DNA of 64,000 bases from Acinetobacter rongchengensis (GCF_003611475.1 NZ_RAXT01000005.1:1-64000), one strand, 5' to 3'. Positions 17,608-26,778 are shown, counted from the first letter of the stretch. Program-made: numbers and translations. The notes: generated by a model not told the origin, from the letters alone.

Positions 17608-18093
17608 TCAAGCACCTGTCTGATAACTTGCCTGAGCAACTGCTGTAGAAGCCTGATACGGATTTTTAAAATCATTTAAACCCGCAGCAGCTTCATGAAT
17701 ATCTTTGCCTTCTTTTACAACAAAGGTATCAAAACCTGAACGTTTTAAATAATTTAAAACATCTTTAAAAATATCACCTGTTGCACGAAGTTCACCTTGA
17801 TAACCCTGACGGCGTAACAAAGCTGCAAAAGAATAACCACGACCGTCATTAAAACCTGCAAACTCAATAAAGATTGCATCAAGTTGGTCTAGTGGAAATT
17901 GATTGACTTCTGGTGAAGCATCAACAGTGATATACAATGCTTTTTTACCTGAAATATTGGCAATTTGATCCAATTGATCAACCAATAAAACCACGTCACC
18001 TTGCGGTAAAACACCCTCTTCACTCATCATTTGATAAGTATTGTCTGCAATTTCGCCATCTTTAGAGAGGACTTGAAGTGCTGTATTAAGCAT
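17608..18093 (-). CDS. DUF934 protein, sulfite-reductase partner
   Basis: The start is the ATG at 18093 (MLNTALQVLSKDGEIADNTY): it overlaps the end of the sulfite reductase gene by 8 bp (ATGCTTAA), a typical coupling arrangement. The 161-residue protein has the DUF934 features LDAIFIEFAGFNDGRGYSFA and LRRQGYQGELRATGDIFKDVL. Members of this family are nearly always encoded next to ferredoxin-dependent sulfite/nitrite reductases, so a role in assimilatory sulfite reduction (assembly or electron supply) is inferred; the biochemical role is not established. Confidence 0.88.
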   Translation of the reverse strand: MLNTALQVLSKDGEIADNTYQMMSEEGVLPQGDVVLLVDQLDQIANISGKKALYITVDASPEVNQFPLDQLDAIFIEFAGFNDGRGYSFAALLRRQGYQGELRATGDIFKDVLNYLKRSGFDTFVVKEGKDIHEAAAGLNDFKNPYQASTAVAQASYQTGA

Positions 18094-19729
18094 ATGCACG
18101 CTCCTTAAAGGGTTGAATGCCGACACGACGATAAGTTTCGATAAATTCCTCACCTTCAGTACGTAAATCAAGGTAAGTATTCAAGATTTCATCAATCACA
18201 TCGGGTACAACTTCTGCTGCAAATGAAGGCCCTAAGATGTCACCAATTGAGGCATCATGGTCTGCATTTCCACCTAAAGTGATTTGGTAAAATTCAGCGC
18301 CTTTTTTATCTACACCCAAAATACCAATATTACCGACATGGTGATGACCACAGGCATTCATACAACCTGAAATATTCAAATCGATATGACCTAGATTATA
18401 AACAGTGTCTAAATCATCAAAACGACGGGAGATTGCTTCTGAAATCGGAATTGATTTTGCATTTGCCAAAGAACAGAAATCACCACCAGGGCAGCAAATA
18501 ATATCGGTAATAAAACCAATATGCGCACGTGCCATGTTGTTATTTTCAAGGATTTGCCACAATTCGAATAAATCTTTCTGCGGAACATCAACCAGTGAAA
18601 TATTTTGTTCATGCGTCGTACGCAATTCACCAAATGTATATTTGTCTGCAAGATCAGCAATCAAATTCATTTCTTCAACAGACATATCACCAGGTGCGAT
18701 ACCTGCACGTTTAAGTGAAATCGTAACGATACGATAGCCTTTCACTTTATGTGCATTGGTGTTGATGTTGAACCAGTGTTTGAACTTTGGATGAGTTGCA
18801 AATAAAGCATCAAAGTTTTCATCAGGTAAATCTTGATAATCGAATGGTGTGAATTCTTCATCCAACTTTTTCAAAATTTCAGGCTGAATTTTTAAAGTCT
18901 GAATCGTATGAGCAAATTCAGCTTCTACTTTTTCAGCAAACACTTCAGGCGTTAATGCTTTCACTAAAATTTTAATACGTGCTTTGTATTTATTATCACG
19001 ACGACCATGTAAGTTATATACACGAAGAACCGCTTCAAGATAAGCAATCAAATCTTCACGTGGTAAGAAGTCACGAATAAAACTACCAATCACAGGTGTA
19101 CGACCTAAGCCACCACCGACTTTAATTTTATAACCAATTTCACCCGCTTCATTTTTAACGATATATACTCCAATATCGTGGAATGAAGTCGCAGCACGAT
19201 CCGTTTCTTCCAGTGCAGAAACTGCAATTTTGAATTTACGTGGTAAAAATGCAAATTCAGGATGGAAAGTTGACCATTGACGAATCAATTCGCATGTAGG
19301 GCGTGGGTCTGCTATTTCACCTGCAACAACACCTGCATATTGGTCAGTTGTAGTATTACGAATACAGTTACCTGAAGTTTGAATGGCATGCATTTGAACT
19401 GTAGCAAGTTCTGCGAGCATGTCAGGTACATTTTCCAAAGCAGGCCAGTTAAATTGGATATTCTGACGTGTCGAAACGTGTGCATAACCACGGTCAAACT
19501 CTTTTGCCAATTCTGCAATTTTACGAAGTTGGTTTGAATTCATTAGACCATAAGGTACGGCAATACGTAGCATTGGTGCATAACGTTGTACGTATAAACC
19601 ATTTTGTAGGCGTAATGGACGATACTCATCTTCAGTGAGTTTACCCGCTAAATAACGTTCCGTTTGATCACGGAATTGTGCAACACGTTCATTGATCAGT
19701 TGCTGATCGAAATCAGTATATAAATACAT
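18086..19729 (-). CDS. cysI: Assimilatory sulfite reductase (siroheme/4Fe-4S hemoprotein)
   Basis: Reduces sulfite to sulfide for cysteine synthesis. The duplicated ferredoxin-like and siroheme-binding halves are present (547 residues). The cluster/siroheme ligands are Cys413 and Cys419 (CCPGGDFC) and Cys456 and Cys460 (NISGCMNACGHHHVGNIG). The GHHH after the last Cys and basic residues in RVSTRQN-like segments favour sulfite over nitrite reductase, as in Pseudomonas CysI. There is no cysJ flavoprotein; with DUF934 next door the electron donor is probably ferredoxin or an unidentified protein. It is single-promoter with a 206-bp upstream gap. Confidence 0.9.
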   Translation of the reverse strand: MYLYTDFDQQLINERVAQFRDQTERYLAGKLTEDEYRPLRLQNGLYVQRYAPMLRIAVPYGLMNSNQLRKIAELAKEFDRGYAHVSTRQNIQFNWPALENVPDMLAELATVQMHAIQTSGNCIRNTTTDQYAGVVAGEIADPRPTCELIRQWSTFHPEFAFLPRKFKIAVSALEETDRAATSFHDIGVYIVKNEAGEIGYKIKVGGGLGRTPVIGSFIRDFLPREDLIAYLEAVLRVYNLHGRRDNKYKARIKILVKALTPEVFAEKVEAEFAHTIQTLKIQPEILKKLDEEFTPFDYQDLPDENFDALFATHPKFKHWFNINTNAHKVKGYRIVTISLKRAGIAPGDMSVEEMNLIADLADKYTFGELRTTHEQNISLVDVPQKDLFELWQILENNNMARAHIGFITDIICCPGGDFCSLANAKSIPISEAISRRFDDLDTVYNLGHIDLNISGCMNACGHHHVGNIGILGVDKKGAEFYQITLGGNADHDASIGDILGPSFAAEVVPDVIDEILNTYLDLRTEGEEFIETYRRVGIQPFKERAYA

Positions 19730-19935
19730 GGCGTACAGCTAGTAGTTTCATTATAACGATGCACAATATAACGAGATTTGACCTATCAACGAAATGCGTT
19801 TTTTACATATTTAATAGCGATTTTATTGATAAGCATCATATAACGATTGAATTTACAAAGCTTTCAGCGGAATAACTATTTTTATTCATGTATTGATGTA
19901 TTTATTGATTGCTTATATCTTTATGTGATAAGCAT

Positions 19936-20478
19936 TTAATACCAATAACCCATCAAATCTAAATTACCATTTTCTACCCATGGTTTTGACCCAATTTGTT
20001 TATACATTAAACAATGATCAAAGAAACCTTCTTTCATACCATAGTTAATATGTTCTTCCGTGACTAACCATCGTACATGTTGAGCGGTTAATTCAAAACC
20101 AAATTTTCGATAAAAATCATGCTGATCAGCCACGAGGAATAGAAAATCGATATTTGTCCGAAATTTATGTGCCAATTGTTCCAGTTCATTCAGCATTTGA
20201 GCAGCTCGACCTTGATTGCGGAATTGTGGATGTATTGCGAAGTCGATAACGCCAAGTACATTGATCGGTTCACCGTTTAAAGTCATGACACGATAATCCA
20301 ATCCTAGCTGCCCAATCAGTTGGTTTTTATTTTTAAGTAATAATCGATAATGCGGTAATTGCTTAAAATAATGTCGGCCATGAAAATCTTCTTCTGGAAA
20401 ACACACTTTCATTAAGTCTGCAATGTGTGATTTTGTTGCTATATCTAATGCAATTTCATCAACAAACTCAACATTCAT
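19936..20478 (-). CDS. GNAT-family N-acetyltransferase
   Basis: A 180-residue GNAT protein. The acetyl-CoA-binding motif A is IDFAIHPQFRNQGRAAQML (Q/RxxGxA), with motif B QHDFYRKFGFE near 120-130. The front part (HGRHYFKQLPHYRLLLKN) is variable. Substrate cannot be deduced. It precedes DUF1543 on the other side of a ~75-bp gap on the same strand (DUF1543 is upstream), so the two may be co-transcribed. Confidence 0.85.
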   Translation of the reverse strand: MNVEFVDEIALDIATKSHIADLMKVCFPEEDFHGRHYFKQLPHYRLLLKNKNQLIGQLGLDYRVMTLNGEPINVLGVIDFAIHPQFRNQGRAAQMLNELEQLAHKFRTNIDFLFLVADQHDFYRKFGFELTAQHVRWLVTEEHINYGMKEGFFDHCLMYKQIGSKPWVENGNLDLMGYWY

Positions 20479-20553
20479 TTTTCAAAGTCCATGATTTAAT
20501 TTTTATTGATCTACTTTCAGCACATTGACCAATCAATGCGTTGTTATTGCTTT

Positions 20554-21063
20554 TTAAATTTGCAAATAGGTATTTTCCCAAACGCCTTCAGCAAAAGTAC
20601 CTTCGACCAATTGCACATAACGTCCATGAACATGATCAATGGCAATACAGTCATCTACTTCCAAAACTCGATCGGTATGTTGTTTCTGCCAATGTGCCGC
20701 AAAATACTGTTTCCCCTTTTCCTTTGCGACAATTGAATTCTGAGCAACAACAAGAACATAACGATGCAGCTCACCAAATTCACGTGCATCATAACCACCT
20801 AAATTGATGAGCCACAATTTTTGATCTGCTGGATTGGGTTGCGCATTGCTAAAATGAATTTGATAATTTTTATGCTCAAAAGTTAAACCTTGTAACTTTG
20901 CCCATGCATCGATATGCAGACCTTTTTGCTCACCAAACCATGCACTTTTGAGTTGAGGAAAAATCTCTTCAAGCGAATCCCCTACCGCAAGTACAACATC
21001 GTGCACTTCAGTATTAGCACGTGCATGGCGACCACCTAACATTACGATAAATAAACTAGACAT
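20554..21063 (-). CDS. DUF1543 domain protein
   Basis: A 169-residue soluble protein beginning MSSLFIVMLGGRHARANTEVHD, the sequence that marks DUF1543 proteins; the FVMLGG-HDV layout recurs twice (again at WLINLGGYDAREFGELH), suggesting an internal duplication of a small alpha/beta unit. The function of the family is unknown. The start ATG lies right after the palindrome-rich stretch downstream of trpB. Confidence 0.78.
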   Translation of the reverse strand: MSSLFIVMLGGRHARANTEVHDVVLAVGDSLEEIFPQLKSAWFGEQKGLHIDAWAKLQGLTFEHKNYQIHFSNAQPNPADQKLWLINLGGYDAREFGELHRYVLVVAQNSIVAKEKGKQYFAAHWQKQHTDRVLEVDDCIAIDHVHGRYVQLVEGTFAEGVWENTYLQI

Positions 21064-21176
21064 TTTTTAGCTCAATCAATTGCATTTTGTTGATTAGAAA
21101 TATTTTTTAATACTGACTTAGATGGAATAGATATCTTAGAAAAATCAAAAATGATCGAAAATTAATATTGAGCGTT

Positions 21177-21409
21177 CCTTCTCTTGCACCATATATATGG
21201 CTCAGGGAGAAGGTTAGGATGAGAGAGATTTATCATATAAATCCTCACCCTCTTGCGCGTAATAACGCTCATCCTTTAAAAGGAGAGTGAACTTCTCCAT
21301 TATAAATAAATGTTTATCACAACTCGACTTGTGCAACAAGAAGTCTAGTTGTGATAACAAATTTGTTATTCCTCTAAACCCTAGGTCTCCTCCCTTTTTT
21401 AAAGGGAGG
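21177..21409. repeat. Cluster of three palindromic elements between trpB and DUF1543
   Basis: The 411-bp gap 21064-21474 has no gene. It contains (a) CCTTCTC/GAGAAGG (21177-21183, 21207-21213) around a perfect CCATATATATGG; (b) TTATCACAACT/AGTTGTGATAA (21314-21324, 21347-21357) around an inner CTTGT/ACAAG hairpin; (c) CCTCCCTTT/AAAGGGAGG (21389-21397, 21401-21409). Words such as ATCCTCACCC and GGCTGGGAGGGA resemble the dispersed intergenic repeats found in many proteobacteria. Confidence 0.6.
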
Positions 21410-21474
21410 CTGGGAGGGATTTCTATTTAAATATATTGATATTCAAAAAAATCAATCTCCCCCATCCAAAACAA

Positions 21475-22728
21475 TTACATCTCCACCATTTCCACACCAT
21501 CAATACGTGCCACAGTCATCAAATCTTTATCACCACGACCTGAAACAGTCGCAATAATAATTTGATCTTTAGACATGGTTGGTGCCAGTTTAGTGACATA
21601 AGCCATGGCATGCGAACTTTCTAGTGCGGGAATAATGCCTTCAATATGGGTTAAATCACGGAAACCTTGTAAAGCTTCATTGTCATTGATCGGCACATAT
21701 TCAACACGATGCATATCTTTCAAGAAGCTATGTTCAGGGCCCACACCAGGATAATCCAAACCTGCTGAAATTGAATGTGTTTCAATGATCTGACCTTGCG
21801 CATCAGACATCAAATAAGTACGGTTGCCGTGTAAAACCCCAACATGGCCTGCATTTAATGGAGCAGAATGTTTACCTGTTTCAATACCATAGCCAGCAGC
21901 TTCAACACCATACATTTTCACATCTTGGTCATTTAAGAATGGGTAGAACAAGCCCATGGCATTTGAACCACCACCCACACATGCCACTAAAGCATCAGGC
22001 AAACGACCCGCTTGCTCCTGAATTTGTTTACGTGCTTCACGACCAATAATCGATTGGAAGTCACGAACCAATTGCGGGTACGGATGCGGTCCTGCAACAG
22101 TTCCAATCACATAATAAGTTGAATCAACATTTGTCACCCAGTCACGCATCGCTTCGTTCATGGCATCTTTTAATGTTTTAGAACCACTTTCCACAGGAAT
22201 AACAGTCGCACCCAACAAACGCATACGATAAACGTTCATTGCTTGACGTTTCACATCTTCTGCACCCATGAACACAACACATTCAAGACCTAAACGTGCT
22301 GCGATGGTTGCCGTTGCAACACCATGTTGCCCTGCACCTGTTTCAGCAATAATACGTTTTTTCCCAGAAAGCTTTGCAAGCAATGCCTGACCAATAGTGT
22401 TATTCACTTTGTGCGAACCTGTATGATTCAAGTCCTCACGTTTTAAGTAAATTTGCGCACCACCCAACTCTTTTGACCATCGCTCAGCATAATACAAAGG
22501 ACTAGGACGACCTACATAGTAGGCAAGATCACGGTCGAATTCTGCCAGAAACTGAGCATCATCTTTCATACGAAAATAGAGTTTTTCTAAATCCTCTAAA
22601 GCAGCCATCAGAGTTTCTGACACAAAACGTCCGCCATGGATACCAAAATGCCCGTTTTGATCTGGGTATTGGGTATAGTCAATCACTTGATCTTGTAAAT
22701 TATCTTGTTGATTACTTTGCTGATCCAC
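21475..22728 (-). CDS. trpB: Tryptophan synthase beta chain
   Basis: PLP enzyme condensing indole and serine to tryptophan. The lysine in [13 protein letters not shown] binds PLP; the GGGSNAMG phosphate-binding loop and the C-terminal SGRGDKD are intact. The GTG at 22728 is preferred as start because AAGGAG stands 6 bp before it; it overlaps the end of trpF by 17 bp. The 417 residues carry a Gln/Asn-rich N-terminal extension of ~20 residues relative to E. coli. trpA does not follow: the next gene is DUF1543. Confidence 0.95.
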   Translation of the reverse strand: MDQQSNQQDNLQDQVIDYTQYPDQNGHFGIHGGRFVSETLMAALEDLEKLYFRMKDDAQFLAEFDRDLAYYVGRPSPLYYAERWSKELGGAQIYLKREDLNHTGSHKVNNTIGQALLAKLSGKKRIIAETGAGQHGVATATIAARLGLECVVFMGAEDVKRQAMNVYRMRLLGATVIPVESGSKTLKDAMNEAMRDWVTNVDSTYYVIGTVAGPHPYPQLVRDFQSIIGREARKQIQEQAGRLPDALVACVGGGSNAMGLFYPFLNDQDVKMYGVEAAGYGIETGKHSAPLNAGHVGVLHGNRTYLMSDAQGQIIETHSISAGLDYPGVGPEHSFLKDMHRVEYVPINDNEALQGFRDLTHIEGIIPALESSHAMAYVTKLAPTMSKDQIIIATVSGRGDKDLMTVARIDGVEMVEM

Positions 22729-23362
22729 GTTGGACTCCTTGCATAAATTTTTCAATGAGTTGTTGGTCTTTAATACCTTTTGCGGATTCTACACCTCCGC
22801 TGACATCAACCGCATACGCTTGAGTCATTTGTATAGCTTCTTCAACATTTTCAGGTTTTAAACCACCTGCCAAAATCAAAGGAATATCGAGTTTGGGGAA
22901 TTGTGTCCAGTCAAAGCTGTGTCCAGTTCCGCCTTTGAGTTCAGGATGCCATGCGTCTAACAGCATAGCACTTGCTCCTGCTTGTTGATATTGCCGAATT
23001 GTCTGAATAATTTCTAAATTGTCTAAATCTGGTTTGACCTGAATCGCCTTATACCAACGGCGTCGATTATATTGTGCAATCTGTTGACACTGTTCAGCCG
23101 TTTCATCGCCATGGAACTGTAAAATATCTAAGGGAACTTGATCTAAAACTTGTGCAATGTGTTCAGGTGTTGTATTAACAAATAATCCCACAATATTGAC
23201 ATATGCTGGAATCAATTGGGCCAATTGTTTTGCCAATTCAATCGATACATTGCGTGGGCTAGGTTCATAAAATACGAGACCAATTGCATCTGCCCCAGCT
23301 TCAACAGCGGCTTGAATATCTTGTGGGCGTGTAATTCCACAGATTTTGGCACGAGTACGCAT
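22712..23362 (-). CDS. trpF: Phosphoribosylanthranilate isomerase
   Basis: Catalyses the Amadori rearrangement of phosphoribosylanthranilate in tryptophan synthesis. TIM-barrel motifs [10 protein letters not shown] (catalytic Cys), [34 protein letters not shown] (catalytic Asp) and [10 protein letters not shown] are all present. The start at 23362 (MRTRAKICG) has TTAGAG at good spacing; in-frame ATG 23368 and GTG 23371 are alternatives. It is co-transcribed with trpB and divergent from the btuB unit. Confidence 0.95.
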   Translation of the reverse strand: MRTRAKICGITRPQDIQAAVEAGADAIGLVFYEPSPRNVSIELAKQLAQLIPAYVNIVGLFVNTTPEHIAQVLDQVPLDILQFHGDETAEQCQQIAQYNRRRWYKAIQVKPDLDNLEIIQTIRQYQQAGASAMLLDAWHPELKGGTGHSFDWTQFPKLDIPLILAGGLKPENVEEAIQMTQAYAVDVSGGVESAKGIKDQQLIEKFMQGVQRGSAK

Positions 23363-23473
23363 ATTCATCACTCTAATTCAGTGTCATTCACGAATCTAAA
23401 TCAATTTAAGCGAATCATTGTAATGCAATTTTGTTCACTTGCGTTAAAGTTCAACAGGATTCTCTATTCAACA

Positions 23474-23502
23474 TTGTTTAATTCCTAATCTGACTTTATA
23501 CT
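23474..23502 (+). promoter_or_regulatory. Promoter of the cobalamin riboswitch-btuB unit
   Basis: TTGTTT (23474-23479) and TATACT (23497-23502) are 17 bp apart, immediately before the riboswitch. Confidence 0.6.
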
Positions 23503-23517
23503 GCGCGCAAATGCAAC

Positions 23518-23728
23518 GAGTCGAGCTTAGGCTTAGGGAAGTTGGTGCAAATCCAACACTGCCCCCGCAACGGTAAAATGAACAATTATTCTTTATAAAT
23601 CTGAGGATTTACACCACTGCAATTTTTGTGGGAAGGTGGAATAATTTGAATCGAAATTGATTCTATATTTGAGTCCGGATACCTGCTTGTTGTGCCCTTT
23701 AACTCAATCATTCACGGGGAGTGAATGT
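23518..23728 (+). promoter_or_regulatory. Cobalamin riboswitch controlling btuB
   Basis: The conserved core GGGAAGTTGGTGCAAATCC, then CCCCCGCAACGGTAA, and the 3' B12-box part GAGTCCGGATACCTGC are all present in order, which identifies an AdoCbl-type riboswitch. Its expression platform appears translational: CATTCAC (23709-23715) and GTGAATG (23721-23727) form a hairpin whose loop GGGGA plus the first base of the 3' arm is the Shine-Dalgarno of btuB. Binding of cobalamin should lock this hairpin and lower translation. Confidence 0.95.
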
Positions 23729-25639
23729 ATGGAGCATATCATGTCTGGTTTTTATAAACTTTCAGCTTTTAAGCCTACGACACTTGTAGGTGCTATCGCG
23801 ATTGCGATGGGGCTATCTTCTACTGGTTTTGCCGAAACAACATCTTCAAATTCAGAAGCAAAATCTCAGCTTGATACTATTGTAATCACAGCCACACGCT
23901 CTGAAGAAAAAATTGAAAATGTTCCTGCACGTATTTCAATTATTGAACCGCAAATTTTAGAACAATCGCCAATTGCTGAATTACCTCATTTACTCATGAG
24001 TGATGCTTCCATCGATATGATGCAATACGGTGGTTATGGTCAAGCTGCCTCTATCTTTACCCGTGGTACAAACTCAACGCATACCCTAGTATTACGTGAT
24101 GGCGTTCGTTTGAATACAGGCTCTGCGGGTTCTGCATCACTTGCATTTATTGATACAACAGATATCAAACAAATCGAAGTATTAAAAGGCCCTGCATCCG
24201 TTTTATATGGAACAGATGCAATTGGTGGTGTTGTACAACTTGTTTCAAAAACACCTGAAAAAACAGGTGCTTTTGTGACTGGCGAAATAGGTGAACACAA
24301 CACGTATAAATCTGTGGTTGGTGCAGATCTCGCTGAAAATGGCGTTTATGCACAAGTTCGAGGCCAAAGACTCGAATCTGATGGTACACAAGTAACCGAT
24401 TTTAAAGATGCCAATGTAAAAGCAGGCGCATACGACCAAAAAGGTTTTAGCGCAAAGCTCGGTGTTGAAAAAGAACAATATGCTGCATCTGTAGATTATT
24501 CACAGAATCAAGGTACGGCAATGTATGTTGATGGTGTTAATGATGCCAATTGGCACTTGATTGGTTTAAAAAACGTTTCTCAAGATTTTAAAAATGAAAT
24601 CATTAATGTCAAAGGTCGTGTCAATGTTAATGACAGCCTTTCAATCAATGCGCGTTTGTCACAATTTAAAGATGACTTAGAGCAAAATGATTCTCATGAT
24701 GCAATTTACAACACCACCAAAGAAGCTGAACTTTATAGCAAGTGGCAATTTACCCCGACGCAGAATATTTTAGCAGGTGTTGCCACTAAAAATGTAAAGT
24801 CTGATGTGCTTTCAGGCAGTGGTTTTTATGGCGTAGATTATGATGAAAGTGTTGATAGCACAGGCTATTTTGTACAACACCAATATCAATCTAATCAACT
24901 ACATACTCAATTGGGTTTACGTGTAGAAGATCATGAAACTTTTGGTACACATACAGTTGGTCAAGCCGCTGCACGTTACCAAATCCTACCAATGACTAGT
25001 ATTTATACCAATATTGGTACAGCATTCCGTGCGCCAACCAATAATGACTTATATGCACTGAGTTGGGGGGGTAATCCTGATCTAAAACCTGAAGAAAGTA
25101 TTTCCTATGAAGTTGGTCTTGACCAAAAAATTACAGATAACTTCAGTATGGGACTATCTGCATACCGCAATGAAGTCGATGATTTGATTACTTATGTGAC
25201 TGATCCAGTCACTTATGAAGGTCGATTGTACAATGTGAAAAAAGCCACATTTACAGGCGGAGAGTTTAATTTGGATTGGGCTAGTGATGAACTATTCACT
25301 CACCTTTCATATGCTTATGTACAACCTAAAGACAAAGAAACGGATAAAGACTTAGCACGTCGTTCACGTCAAAGTTTAACCTTAACCACAGGTATCCAAA
25401 ACGAAGTCTATGGCATTAGTACTTCACTCTCGGCTAAATCTAAACCGAAGAATAGTAAAGTCTCAGGCTATGCTACAGTCGATGTAAATGCATTTTGGAA
25501 TATCAATCCAAACGTAAAACTATTCACCAACATTCAAAATATTGGTGATGTTGAATATAAAACAACCTCATATAGCAATGGTTACTATTACATCAATGGT
25601 GGTCGTCTTGCTTCGGCTGGGGTAACGTTCCGTTACTAA
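23729..25639 (+). CDS. btuB: TonB-dependent vitamin B12 receptor BtuB
   Basis: Outer-membrane cobalamin receptor. The riboswitch directly upstream shows its substrate class. The signal peptide ends at GLSSTGFA; the TonB box is in LDTIVITATR, the plug contains RGTNSTHTLVLRDGVRLN and IEVLKGPASVLYGTDAIGGVVQLV, and the barrel ends in the C-terminal FRY motif. The ATG at 23729 has GGGGAG 7 bp upstream; ATG 23741 (MSGFYKLSAF) with GGAG 6 bp upstream is the alternative. The 94-bp spacing to the adenosyltransferase gene suggests one operon. Confidence 0.93.
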   Translation: MEHIMSGFYKLSAFKPTTLVGAIAIAMGLSSTGFAETTSSNSEAKSQLDTIVITATRSEEKIENVPARISIIEPQILEQSPIAELPHLLMSDASIDMMQYGGYGQAASIFTRGTNSTHTLVLRDGVRLNTGSAGSASLAFIDTTDIKQIEVLKGPASVLYGTDAIGGVVQLVSKTPEKTGAFVTGEIGEHNTYKSVVGADLAENGVYAQVRGQRLESDGTQVTDFKDANVKAGAYDQKGFSAKLGVEKEQYAASVDYSQNQGTAMYVDGVNDANWHLIGLKNVSQDFKNEIINVKGRVNVNDSLSINARLSQFKDDLEQNDSHDAIYNTTKEAELYSKWQFTPTQNILAGVATKNVKSDVLSGSGFYGVDYDESVDSTGYFVQHQYQSNQLHTQLGLRVEDHETFGTHTVGQAAARYQILPMTSIYTNIGTAFRAPTNNDLYALSWGGNPDLKPEESISYEVGLDQKITDNFSMGLSAYRNEVDDLITYVTDPVTYEGRLYNVKKATFTGGEFNLDWASDELFTHLSYAYVQPKDKETDKDLARRSRQSLTLTTGIQNEVYGISTSLSAKSKPKNSKVSGYATVDVNAFWNINPNVKLFTNIQNIGDVEYKTTSYSNGYYYINGGRLASAGVTFRY

Positions 25640-25733
25640 AACCTAGACTCGAAAAAATTTTAAAACAGCGCAGTTTATGGATAATGTTTTGACCGACATT
25701 ATCCTTTTTTCATTCTTCAGCACAGGAAAAATT

Positions 25734-26318
25734 ATGGGCCATCGTTTAAGCAAAATTTATACACGTACAGGTGATTCAGGAACAACGGGACTGGGTGATG
25801 GTTCTCGTGTCGCCAAAGATGACCTTCGTATAGCTGCATTGGGGGATGTTGATGAATTAAACGCTATTATTGGCGTACTTCGTGCTCAAATTACAGCAAG
25901 TACTATCCTCGAGGCAGAAAAACTGGAATGGGACAATTCACTCAGTCTCATTCAGCATTGGCTTTTCGATTTGGGTGGTGAGGTTTGCATTCCAAACTAT
26001 AACTTGCTACTACCCGTGTGCGTGGAATTCCTTGAAAAAGATATTGACCGTCTAAATGAAGACTTACCAATGCTCAAAGAATTTATCTTACCATCAGGGA
26101 CATTGGTTTGTAGTTATGCGCATCAAGCACGTGCTGTATGTCGTCGTGCAGAACGCAGCCTAATGACTGTACATAGCCGGGATCAAAATATTCAAGCAAC
26201 AGCATTACAACTTCTTAATCGCTTATCGGATTGGTTATTCGTTGCATCACGCAGTTTACAACGCGCCGAAGGTGGCAGTGAAGTTTTGTGGCAAAAGAAC
26301 ATCAATGAAACGATTTAA
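25734..26318 (+). CDS. PduO-type cob(I)alamin adenosyltransferase
   Basis: Converts cob(I)alamin and ATP to adenosylcobalamin. The N-terminal ATP-binding segment IYTRTGDSGTTGLGDGSRV, the DVDELNAIIG helix and RAVCRRAERSL are signature motifs of the PduO/MMAB family. The ATG at 25734 (MGHRLSKIY) follows AGGAAAA; an upstream in-frame ATG would add an unrelated hydrophobic segment. Position after btuB behind a B12 riboswitch indicates a scavenging route: import of a corrinoid followed by adenosylation. No de novo cob genes occur in the window. Confidence 0.93.
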   Translation: MGHRLSKIYTRTGDSGTTGLGDGSRVAKDDLRIAALGDVDELNAIIGVLRAQITASTILEAEKLEWDNSLSLIQHWLFDLGGEVCIPNYNLLLPVCVEFLEKDIDRLNEDLPMLKEFILPSGTLVCSYAHQARAVCRRAERSLMTVHSRDQNIQATALQLLNRLSDWLFVASRSLQRAEGGSEVLWQKNINETI

Positions 26319-26325
26319 AGGCATT

Positions 26326-26393
26326 TTTATAGATGAGTCTTGAGCAAAGTATGCTCATGATTAGACAACAACCTGAATTTAATCATCTATAAA
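26326..26393 (+). repeat. Nested inverted repeat downstream of the adenosyltransferase gene
   Basis: TTTATAGATGA (26326-26336) pairs perfectly with TCATCTATAAA (26383-26393); inside, GTCT/AGAC and GAGCA/TGCTC form a second stem-loop. No T tract follows, so it is not a standard terminator. Confidence 0.6.
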
Positions 26394-26459
26394 ATAACTG
26401 TTTGATCGAATAAAAAGTTAAGAAAGCAACTGCTTATGCTGTTGCAGTAGACGATTATC

Positions 26460-26542
26460 AACCACCGTTGGTCTAGTTTTGTTCTGGTTTCAATCCCATT
26501 CAATACTTTGAAGTGAAGCAGGATATCCAACCAACGGTGGTT
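26460..26542 (+). ncRNA. Long-range 13-bp inverted repeat with U-rich tail (small-RNA or attenuator candidate)
   Basis: AACCACCGTTGGT (26460-26472) is perfectly complementary to ACCAACGGTGGTT (26530-26542), 57 bases apart, and the second arm runs into TTTTGCTTTT. Each arm can alternatively fold on itself (ACCA/TGGT), and TAGAC (26448-26452) can pair with GTCTA (26471-26475), so two exclusive structures exist. The loop contains a TTCAA/TTGAA hairpin. Confidence 0.45.
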
Positions 26543-26646
26543 TTGCTTTTCTAAAACAATAGACTTTTCAACACAATTTATAGTTAAATCTAAAATAATC
26601 TGAGCTCGGGATAAGATATATGCCCAACTATATGATACGCGGAAAC

Positions 26647-26778
26647 GTCAGTCGCATTGTTCGAGGCAGGGCTACATCTGTAATGTACTGTTTTTGCGAT
26701 ATATTTGGTACTTGATAGTATCTGTCGAGTTGGCGACTGACAAATGGTTTTGCCTACTTTTCCCGAAAGAAAAGTAGG
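26647..26778. repeat. Possible dispersed intergenic element with inverted ends and a hairpin
   Basis: GTCAGTCGC (26647-26655) and GCGACTGAC (26733-26741) bound a 77-bp core; 11 bp further on CCTACTTTTC and GAAAAGTAGG (26753-26778) form a perfect 10-bp stem around CCGAAA. The latter word resembles dispersed hairpins common in gamma-proteobacterial intergenic DNA. No transposase or target duplication is seen. Confidence 0.5.
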
